Positions 32,914-37,419 of a DNA stretch of 37,419 nt are shown here, piece after piece. Numbering within the stretch: the stretch's first letter is position 1; each line of letters opens with the position of its first letter. The translations under genes were made by a program, and so were the position numbers. The notes beneath the pieces are model-generated. The model saw nothing but the letters and a program-made list of their open reading frames with translations, was not told where the DNA came from and ran no database searches. Origin of the DNA: DATBIS01 sp036556805. Lineage in GTDB: Bacteria; Actinomycetota; UBA4738; HRBIN12. The stretch spans positions 1-37,419 of the forward strand of contig DATBIS010000107.1 in assembly GCA_036556805.1 (NCBI GenBank), in the 5' to 3' direction.

Positions 32914-34194
32914 GTGCGCTCGGTCCGCCTGCGACGGGCGTTCGCGGCGCTCGTCGTCGTCGCGCTCGCCGGCACGCAGGCGACGATCGCGGCGCTCGCC
33001 GGCGCCGGCCCCGGGCAGGCGTTGCCTCCGCCGACACCGGTCGGGCCGAACGCGTCGCCGTCGCCGTTCGTCACGACGCTGCGGACGCCCACCGACTCGA
33101 CCGTTCGTCCGGTCGTCTCCGCGCAGGCGGCGATCCTCGCCGACCTCGACACCGGTCAGGTGCTGTTCGCGCACCGGCCTGAGGCGCCGCGGCCGATCGC
33201 GAGCGTGACCAAGGTCATGACCGCCCTGTTGGTGCTCCGCCGGACGTCGCCGCGCGAGGTCGTCACCGTGAGCGCGCAAGCCGCCGCACCGGATCGGTCG
33301 AACGGGCTCTCGGAGCTCGGGCTCACGGAGGGAGAGCAGATCACCGTGGGGGAGCTCACGTGGGCGCTGCTCGTGCAGTCGGCGAACGACGCGGCGGTCG
33401 CGCTCGCGGAGCACGTCGCCGGCACGGAGTCGCGATTCGTGAAGATGATGAACGCCGAGGCGGCCCGCCTGGGGCTTCGCCACACCGTCTTCCACTCGGC
33501 GAACGGGCTCGACGACCGCGGCCATTCATCCGCGCAGGATCTCGTGAACCTCACGCGAGCGGCGTTCGCCGAGAGCCCGCGCTTCGGCGCGATCGTCGGC
33601 ACGCGCGAGCACGACATCCCCGCACCCGACGGGGTCGTGCGGCACATCCAGAACCGGAACGTCCTGCTCTGGCTGTACCCGGGCGCGACCGGCGTGAAGA
33701 CCGGGTTCACCTCGGCGGCGGGCTTCTGCATGGTCGCGACCGCCGAGCGGGACGGCCGTCGGCTGATCGCGGTCGTGCTGGGGGAGCCGGGCGAGCCGTT
33801 CTCGGACGCGGCCGCGCTCCTCAACTACGGCTTCGACGCATTCGAGGTGCACACGTTCGTCCACGCGAACGAGTCCTTCGGCGAGGTGTCGATCGAGGGA
33901 GGCTCCGTTCCGGTCGCGGCGTCATCCGACCTCGTCGCGCTCGTTCCCACGACGGCCGTCGGTGAGGCGAAGCGCCTGGTCGCGGTCGACCCCGGGGCCG
34001 CGTTCCCGCCCGCCCCGGGCGAACAGGTGGGGACCGTGCGCGTTTCGATCCCCGGTCATCGGCTCGGGTCGGTGCCGCTGCTCGTGACCTCCGTGCCCGA
34101 TCCACCGCCGGTCGATGACGCGCCGTGGTGGCGTCGCGCGGCCGGCGCCGTGGCGGGCGCGGTCTCGGGCGTGCTCGGTTCGTTGATCGGCTGA
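32914..34194 (+). CDS. dacB: D-alanyl-D-alanine carboxypeptidase (S11 family)
   Basis: This 426-residue exported penicillin-binding protein has a basic N-terminus and a hydrophobic signal segment (about 9-30), then a proline-rich linker. The transpeptidase domain has all three motifs: S97-x-x-K100 (SVTK), S156-x-N158 (SAN) and K262-T-G. The C-terminal part has a beta domain and ends with an alanine/glycine-rich hydrophobic segment (about 405-426) that could anchor it. It trims pentapeptide stems in peptidoglycan. GTG 32914 is 3 bases after the ftsR-like stop. Confidence 0.93.
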   Translation: MRSVRLRRAFAALVVVALAGTQATIAALAGAGPGQALPPPTPVGPNASPSPFVTTLRTPTDSTVRPVVSAQAAILADLDTGQVLFAHRPEAPRPIASVTKVMTALLVLRRTSPREVVTVSAQAAAPDRSNGLSELGLTEGEQITVGELTWALLVQSANDAAVALAEHVAGTESRFVKMMNAEAARLGLRHTVFHSANGLDDRGHSSAQDLVNLTRAAFAESPRFGAIVGTREHDIPAPDGVVRHIQNRNVLLWLYPGATGVKTGFTSAAGFCMVATAERDGRRLIAVVLGEPGEPFSDAAALLNYGFDAFEVHTFVHANESFGEVSIEGGSVPVAASSDLVALVPTTAVGEAKRLVAVDPGAAFPPAPGEQVGTVRVSIPGHRLGSVPLLVTSVPDPPPVDDAPWWRRAAGAVAGAVSGVLGSLIG

Positions 34195-34201
34195 TGGCTG
34201 C

Positions 34202-34207
34202 TAGGCT
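34202..34207 (+). promoter_or_regulatory. -10 box (TAGGCT) of hpt
   Basis: TAGGCT ends 10 bases before ATG 34218 and predicts a 4-base leader. This supports 34218 over the ATG at 34194 that overlaps the dacB stop. Confidence 0.42.
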
Positions 34208-34217
34208 CCGCGGCGAC

Positions 34218-34784
34218 ATGACGGAGGTCGCGAGCGTCCTGTTCGGGCGCGAGGACATCCGCCGCCGGGTCGAGGAGCTCGGCCGCGCCATCACCGGGGA
34301 CTATGAGGGGCGGGAGCCCGTGCTCATCTCGGTGCTGAAGGGCGGGACGATGTTCCTCGCGGACCTGCTTCGCCACGTCGCCCTCCCGACGGCCGTCGAG
34401 TTCATGGCGATCAGCCGTTACGGGGACGCGCCGGAGTCCCTCGGACGGGTGCGCATCCTCATGGACGTGCAGGCCGACCTTGCCGGACGCGACGTGATCC
34501 TCGTCGAGGACATCGTGGACACCGGACTCACGCTGAGCTACCTCATCACGTCGCTGAAGGCTCGCGGGCCGGCGTCGATCGAGGTTTGTGCGCTGCTCGA
34601 CAAGTCGATGCGGCGCATCGCACCGCTCGACGTGCGCTACGTGGGCTTCGATTGTCCCGACGTGTTCGTGGTCGGCTACGGCCTCGACCATCACGAGCGC
34701 TACCGCAACCTCACCGACATCCTCGCGGTCGAGGACGTCGCAGGGCTCGAGTCGGATCCCGACGCCCTCGCCGGACACCTCTGA
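34218..34784 (+). CDS. hpt: Hypoxanthine-guanine phosphoribosyltransferase
   Basis: This 188-residue purine-salvage enzyme transfers phosphoribose from PRPP to hypoxanthine or guanine. It has LISVLKGGTMFLADL, EFMAISRYG, the PRPP motif ILVEDIVDTGLT (E97, D98, D101-G103) and KxR-like CALLDKSMRR. The VGYGLDHHERYRNL segment near the end is characteristic. It is not part of the mycobacterial block at this position and appears inserted between dacB and the bifunctional-nuclease gene. Confidence 0.95.
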   Translation: MTEVASVLFGREDIRRRVEELGRAITGDYEGREPVLISVLKGGTMFLADLLRHVALPTAVEFMAISRYGDAPESLGRVRILMDVQADLAGRDVILVEDIVDTGLTLSYLITSLKARGPASIEVCALLDKSMRRIAPLDVRYVGFDCPDVFVVGYGLDHHERYRNLTDILAVEDVAGLESDPDALAGHL

Positions 34785-34785
34785 C

Positions 34786-34814
34786 TTGCCGGGCTCAGGG
34801 GCCGCCGGTACAGT
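34786..34814 (+). promoter_or_regulatory. Promoter (TTGCCG-17-TACAGT) of the bifunctional-nuclease gene
   Basis: TTGCCG (34786-34791) and TACAGT (34809-34814) are spaced by 17 bases, starting 2 bases after the hpt stop. The predicted start near 34821 leaves about 6 bases before ATG 34827. Confidence 0.5.
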
Positions 34815-34826
34815 GGCCGAACGGCC

Positions 34827-35303
34827 ATGATCGAGATGGAGCTCGCCGGAGTCCGCGTCGAACTTCCCACGAACCAACCCATCGTCCTGTTGAAGGAGAA
34901 GGACGGGGAGCGCTATCTCCCGATCTGGATCGGCGCCGCGGAGGCCGCTGCGATCGCGCTTTCGCTGCAAGGGGTGGTGACCCCCCGTCCCATGACGCAC
35001 GACCTCATGAAGACTATCCTCGAGGACCTCGGCGTGACCGTGAGCAGGATCGTCGTCACGGAGCTGCGCGAGGGGACCTTCTACGCGCAGCTCGACATGG
35101 CGCGCAACGGCGACCGCCTCGAGGTGTCCTCGCGCCCATCCGACGCGATCGCGCTCGCGGTACGCATGGCGATCCCGATCTTCGCGAACGAGGACGTGCT
35201 GGAGGAGGCCTCGATCCTCATCCCCGGGGACGAGGACGAAGAGGTCGAGAAGTTCCGGGAGTTCCTCGACAACATCTCACCCGAAGACTTCGAGGAAGCC
35301 TGA
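34827..35303 (+). CDS. Bifunctional nuclease domain (DUF151) protein
   Basis: This 158-residue protein matches the BFN/DUF151 family (Rv1829 type). Signatures are MELAGVRVELPTNQPIVLLK, LPIWIGAAEAAAIALSLQG, RPMTHDLMKTILEDLG and RPSDAIALAVRMAIPIFANE. The acidic tail is usual. Plant and archaeal members have reported nuclease activity, but the bacterial role is unclear. The 5' end has almost no leader. The stop is followed after 27 bases by a strong hairpin. Confidence 0.93.
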   Translation: MIEMELAGVRVELPTNQPIVLLKEKDGERYLPIWIGAAEAAAIALSLQGVVTPRPMTHDLMKTILEDLGVTVSRIVVTELREGTFYAQLDMARNGDRLEVSSRPSDAIALAVRMAIPIFANEDVLEEASILIPGDEDEEVEKFREFLDNISPEDFEEA

Positions 35304-35330
35304 CCTCGAGATTCGATCGGGAAACGGAGA

Positions 35331-35371
35331 GCGGGCGGTCGAGCGTCCCCCTCGATCGCTCGGCCGCCCGC
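35331..35371. terminator. Bidirectional hairpin terminator
   Basis: A 15-bp stem with one G-T wobble pairs 35331-35345 with 35357-35371 around an 11-base loop. On the minus strand it is followed by TCTCCGTTTCCC, a modest T run, 27 bases after the small ORF. On the + strand it lies 27 bases after the DUF151 stop with no T run. Its position between two converging units fits a shared terminator. Confidence 0.65.
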
Positions 35372-35398
35372 AGCTTCCGCTGGGACCCGTCGGCGCCC

Positions 35399-35506
35399 CT
35401 ATCCGTGACCGGAGGACAGGAGGTTGCGTCCGATCAGGTGGCTCGAGGGGCGGGAGAGGACGGGACCAACGCGATCCACGGGCTCGCACGGTGCCGATCG
35501 CGTCAC
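35399..35506 (-). CDS. Putative 35-residue peptide behind the riboswitch
   Basis: A GTG at 35506 lies 8 bases after the complete Shine-Dalgarno AAGGAGG (35521-35515) and opens 35 codons ending at TAG. The peptide begins MTRSAPCEPVDRV and ends NLLSSGHG. It has one cysteine, no membrane helix and no family I recognise. The support is position: it is directly downstream of the aptamer and 27 bases before a terminator. It could also be an untranslated part of a regulatory RNA. Confidence 0.4.
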   Translation of the reverse strand: MTRSAPCEPVDRVGPVLSRPSSHLIGRNLLSSGHG

Positions 35507-35520
35507 TTGCCGTTCCTCCT

Positions 35521-35610
35521 TCGGTAGCTCGGCCGTCTTCGTCCTCTTCTGGACGGTAAGACCCGGAGCTTTGCGTCCCGCCGTTCCCGACGGTTTGCCG
35601 TTCTCGGGAG
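35521..35610 (-). ncRNA. GEMM-I cyclic di-GMP riboswitch (predicted)
   Basis: On the minus strand CGGCAAACC (35600-35592) leads into a 6-bp stem, CCGTCG/CGGCGG, closed by a GGAA (GNRA) tetraloop. This is followed by GACGCAAAGC (35577-35568). Next comes a second long stem (GTCTT/AAGAC and CGTCC/GGACG, 35562-35535) and the closing GCTACCG (35528-35522). These are the conserved parts of the class I cyclic di-GMP aptamer. The base matching G20 of the Vibrio Vc2 aptamer is G, which favours c-di-GMP over cGAMP. CTCC at 35610-35607 could pair with GGAG of the Shine-Dalgarno, suggesting translational control of the small ORF. Confidence 0.75.
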
Positions 35611-35697
35611 CATGGTCCTCGCTGCCGATAGGGAACATCGGTCCGCCGGGCGAAATCCTTGAGCGGCCGGTCGGGGGACACGCTGTAGGGAGGCTCG

Positions 35698-35726
35698 TTG
35701 ACAGGGTCGAGGGGGACTCATAAGCT
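35698..35726 (+). promoter_or_regulatory. Consensus promoter (TTGACA-17-TAAGCT) of the second MerR gene
   Basis: TTGACA at 35698-35703, a 17-base spacer and TAAGCT at 35721-35726 form the closest match to the sigma-70 consensus in the window. The predicted start is near 35733, leaving a 25-base leader with GGAG at 35749-35752. Confidence 0.75.
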
Positions 35727-35739
35727 GCAGCGACACGGA

Positions 35740-35749
35740 CGTAATTACG
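35740..35749. repeat. Palindrome CGTAATTACG in the MerR leader
   Basis: A perfect 10-bp, AT-centred palindrome lies just after the predicted transcription start and 8 bases before ATG 35758. It is unusual in such GC-rich DNA and is a candidate autoregulatory operator. Confidence 0.4.
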
Positions 35750-35757
35750 GAGTTGTC

Positions 35758-36195
35758 ATGGCCGAGCAGGGGTTTCGCGTCCCCGAAGTGTGCAAGATCG
35801 TCGGGATCAGCTATCGCCAGCTGGACTACTGGGCACGCACGGATCTCGTGACGCCGTCGGTCCGCGACGCGCGCGGATCGGGCACCCAGCGGCTGTATTC
35901 CTTCCAGGACCTCGTGGTGCTGCGGGTGATCAAGCGTCTGATCGACGCGGGCGTCTCGCTCCAGCGAGTGCGCAAAGCGGTCGAATACCTCCAGGAGATG
36001 GACGAGCGGGCCTCCGGCGTCACGCTCTTCTCGGACGGGAAGGGCGTGTACCAGGCTCACTCGCCGGAGGCGGTGATCGACCTCCTCAACAAGGGGCAGG
36101 GGGTCTTCGCGATCGCGGTGGACAAGGTATGGAGCGACCTGGAGGGAAGCCTGGCGAAGACCAAGCGCGGCCGCGCCGCCGCAGGAGGGTCGTGA
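35758..36195 (+). CDS. MerR-family regulator, Rv1830 (ResR/McdR) type
   Basis: This 145-residue protein has a MerR winged helix (about 5-75: RVPEVCKIVGISYRQLDYWA, SGTQRLYSFQDL, then LRVIKRLIDAGVSLQRVRKA). The short C-terminal part includes FSDGKGVYQAHSPEAVIDLL. It matches the second MerR gene of the gcvH block in mycobacteria, where Rv1830 affects growth, division and antibiotic recovery. ATG 35758 has GGAG 5 bases upstream. The gene is divergent from the predicted riboswitch unit. Its stop overlaps the next gene as GTGA. Confidence 0.9.
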   Translation: MAEQGFRVPEVCKIVGISYRQLDYWARTDLVTPSVRDARGSGTQRLYSFQDLVVLRVIKRLIDAGVSLQRVRKAVEYLQEMDERASGVTLFSDGKGVYQAHSPEAVIDLLNKGQGVFAIAVDKVWSDLEGSLAKTKRGRAAAGGS

Positions 36196-36560
36196 CCGCC
36201 CAGGCCACCGCCGAGAGCGCCCTCAAGAGCGACACGATCGCGTTCGCCCACGCGAGCGAGCGCCAGTTCGCTCGGCTCCTCGACTTCTATCAGATCGACT
36301 GGGAGTACGAGCCCACGTCGTTCGACATCGAGTGGGACCATCAGGGGAACGTCGTCGCGCGATTCACGCCGGACTTCTACCTCCCGCAGTACGACCTGTA
36401 TATCGAGATCACCACGCTGAACCAGCGGCTCGTCACCAAGAAGAACCGGAAGATCCGCCGCCTCCGCGAGCTCTATCCCGGCGTCAACTGCAAGATCTTC
36501 TACCAGCGGGACTACCTGTCGCTGGTGTCCAAGTACGGGCTCGAGGACGTCTCCGGCTGA
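36192..36560 (+). CDS. Small protein resembling a PD-(D/E)xK nuclease fold
   Basis: This 122-residue protein is of unassigned family. The core FTPDFYLPQYDLYIEITTL (58-76) looks like the PD...ExK strand pair of restriction-endonuclease-like folds, with D61 and E72. The ExK lysine is T74, though, and only K83/K84 downstream could substitute. An upstream glutamate (E23 or E40) would be the third acidic residue. It is translationally coupled to the MerR gene (GTGA). Function is unknown, and it may be an inactive nuclease-fold partner protein. Confidence 0.72.
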   Translation: MTAQATAESALKSDTIAFAHASERQFARLLDFYQIDWEYEPTSFDIEWDHQGNVVARFTPDFYLPQYDLYIEITTLNQRLVTKKNRKIRRLRELYPGVNCKIFYQRDYLSLVSKYGLEDVSG

Positions 36561-36596
36561 CGCTTCTGGGCGCGCCGGCGCTCCCGCCGAACTGGC

Positions 36597-36602
36597 TAGA
36601 CT
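36597..36602 (+). promoter_or_regulatory. -10 box (TAGACT) of gcvPA
   Basis: TAGACT ends 11 bases before ATG 36614, predicting a leader of about 5 bases. No glycine riboswitch lies in the 53-base gap. Confidence 0.4.
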
Positions 36603-36613
36603 GACCCCTCGGG

Positions 36614-37419
36614 ATGAGGTTCGCTCCGCACACCGAGGACGACGTCCGCGAGATGTTGGGGGCCATCGGTCTCGGGAGCGTGGACGACCTCTTCGACCAG
36701 ATCCCACCCTCGGTTCGCCTCGACCGGCCGCTCGACCTGCCGACCGGCGTCTCCGAGATGGAGATCCTGGCCGACCTGCGAGCGCTCGCGTCGCGCAATC
36801 GTCACGCCGACGACCTGGTGTGCTTCGCGGGCGGCGGCGCCTACGACCACTACGTCCCCTCGGTCGTCTGGGCGCTCGCCGGACGCTCGGAGTTCTACAC
36901 CTCCTACACGCCCTATCAGCCGGAGCTCTCGCAGGGCGTCCTGCAGGCGCTCTTCGAGTACCAGTCGATGATCTGCGAGCTGACGGCGCTCGAGGTCTCC
37001 AACGCGTCGCTGTACGACGGGGCGACCGCGCTCGCGGAGGCCGTGAACCTCGCGCGGTCGACGCCGGGGCGCGATCGCGTCCTGGTGAGCGCGGGCGTGG
37101 ATCGTCGGTACGTCGAGACCCTGCGCACGTACGGCCGGGGGACGGGCTACGAACCCGAGCCGTTCGATGCCAGGGACGGTCGCGGCGGTGAGCCGGTCGT
37201 CACGGACGACGTCGCGTGCGTCGTCGTGCAGCACCCGAACGCGTACGGGCTGCTCGAGCCGGCGCGCGAGCTGTTCGGCCTCGCGCACGCGGGCGGGGCC
37301 CACGCGATCCAGGTCTTCGACCCCCTCTCCCTGGGCGTGCTCGCCCCGCCGGGCGAGCTCCGCGCGGACATCGCCGTGGCCGAGGGCCAGGCGCTCGGCA
37401 ACCACCTGAACTTCGGGGG
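36614..37419 (+). CDS. gcvPA: Glycine dehydrogenase (decarboxylating) subunit 1, partial
   Basis: The first 268 codons are present and the frame runs off the window. Signatures of the N-terminal half of the P protein are MLGAIGLGSVDDLFDQIP, CFAGGGAYDHYVPSVVWAL, FYTSYTPYQPELSQGVLQAL, EYQSMICELTALEVSNASLY and the following DGATALAEA. In split systems this subunit pairs with GcvPB, which holds the pyridoxal-phosphate lysine. In Mycobacterium a single fused gcvB occupies this position. It works with the upstream gcvH. Confidence 0.94.
   Translation, partial: MRFAPHTEDDVREMLGAIGLGSVDDLFDQIPPSVRLDRPLDLPTGVSEMEILADLRALASRNRHADDLVCFAGGGAYDHYVPSVVWALAGRSEFYTSYTPYQPELSQGVLQALFEYQSMICELTALEVSNASLYDGATALAEAVNLARSTPGRDRVLVSAGVDRRYVETLRTYGRGTGYEPEPFDARDGRGGEPVVTDDVACVVVQHPNAYGLLEPARELFGLAHAGGAHAIQVFDPLSLGVLAPPGELRADIAVAEGQALGNHLNFG

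Larger units (their letters stand above)
35304..35757. other. 454-bp intergenic region with riboswitch, sORF, terminator and MerR promoter
   Basis: This is the only protein-gene gap over 300 bp. From left to right it holds a 15-bp hairpin (35331-35371), a minus-strand 35-codon reading frame (35399-35506), a minus-strand GEMM-I-like aptamer (35521-35610) and the + strand MerR promoter (35698-35726) with a palindrome. Between 35611 and 35697 I see only a weak stem (CCGAT/ATCGG, about 35627-35643). A possible minus-strand -10, TACAGC (35688-35683), has a poor -35. Confidence 0.7.

Noticed and set aside
35277..35681. Longer minus-strand open frame (134 codons) through the 454-bp intergenic region
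   Set aside because: It would translate through the aptamer and hairpin, has no ribosome site at its start, and is compositionally arginine/proline-rich read-through. Only the short frame behind AAGGAGG has contextual support.

Overview
The window is about 37.4 kb of very GC-rich, densely packed chromosomal DNA that reads as the core genome of an actinomycete-type bacterium. The evidence for Actinomycetota is direct: a 5S rRNA close to the Streptomyces form, SteA/SteB, a GarA-like FHA protein, two MerR regulators of the FtsR and Rv1830 types, and gene order recalling two blocks of Mycobacterium tuberculosis (about Rv1691-Rv1713 and Rv1822-Rv1832). The differences suggest a deep-branching class rather than Mycobacteriales: an AroH-type chorismate mutase, a split glycine dehydrogenase, and deoB/deoA inside the xerD-scpA interval. 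The class is inference. I see no insertion sequence, prophage or CRISPR array.

Layout. 1-653: 3' end of 23S rRNA, 5S rRNA and a terminator. 693-5854: TPR proteins, an MBL hydrolase, a short SSB, a DUF1015 protein, a HAD phosphatase and a rhomboid protease, with frequent strand changes. 5902-13201: a phasin-like protein, tlyA, nadK, recN, then the cell-division/envelope pair steA-steB with a GT2 and a WecA/MraY-like transferase. 13276-17936: pyrG, a Nudix hydrolase, a hydrolase-cyclase fusion and alanine dehydrogenase. 17944-22523: xerD, a DksA-type zinc protein, deoB, deoA and an M50-like membrane protein. 22572-25645: trpS, scpA, scpB, rluB. 25691-30441: chorismate mutase, tyrA, aroA, cmk, der. 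30489-37419: tRNA-Pro, pgsA, gcvH, the FHA protein, ftsR-like, a D,D-carboxypeptidase, hpt, a bifunctional nuclease, a 454-bp intergenic region, a second MerR, a small nuclease-fold protein and the start of gcvPA.

Most genes run on the + strand and overlap by 4 bases (ATGA or GTGA), so translational coupling is widespread. Many transcription-unit heads have a TANNNT-like -10 box 6-12 bases before the start codon, which suggests many leaderless mRNAs. Several of these -10 boxes begin with the TAG stop of the preceding gene.

The most interesting part is the intergenic region 35304-35757. Its minus strand carries a sequence with the hallmarks of a GEMM-I (cyclic di-GMP) riboswitch. It abuts a perfect Shine-Dalgarno sequence, a 35-codon reading frame and a strong hairpin that could end transcription from both sides. 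This looks like a small self-contained riboswitch-peptide unit divergent from the Rv1830-like MerR gene. It is predicted from sequence only.
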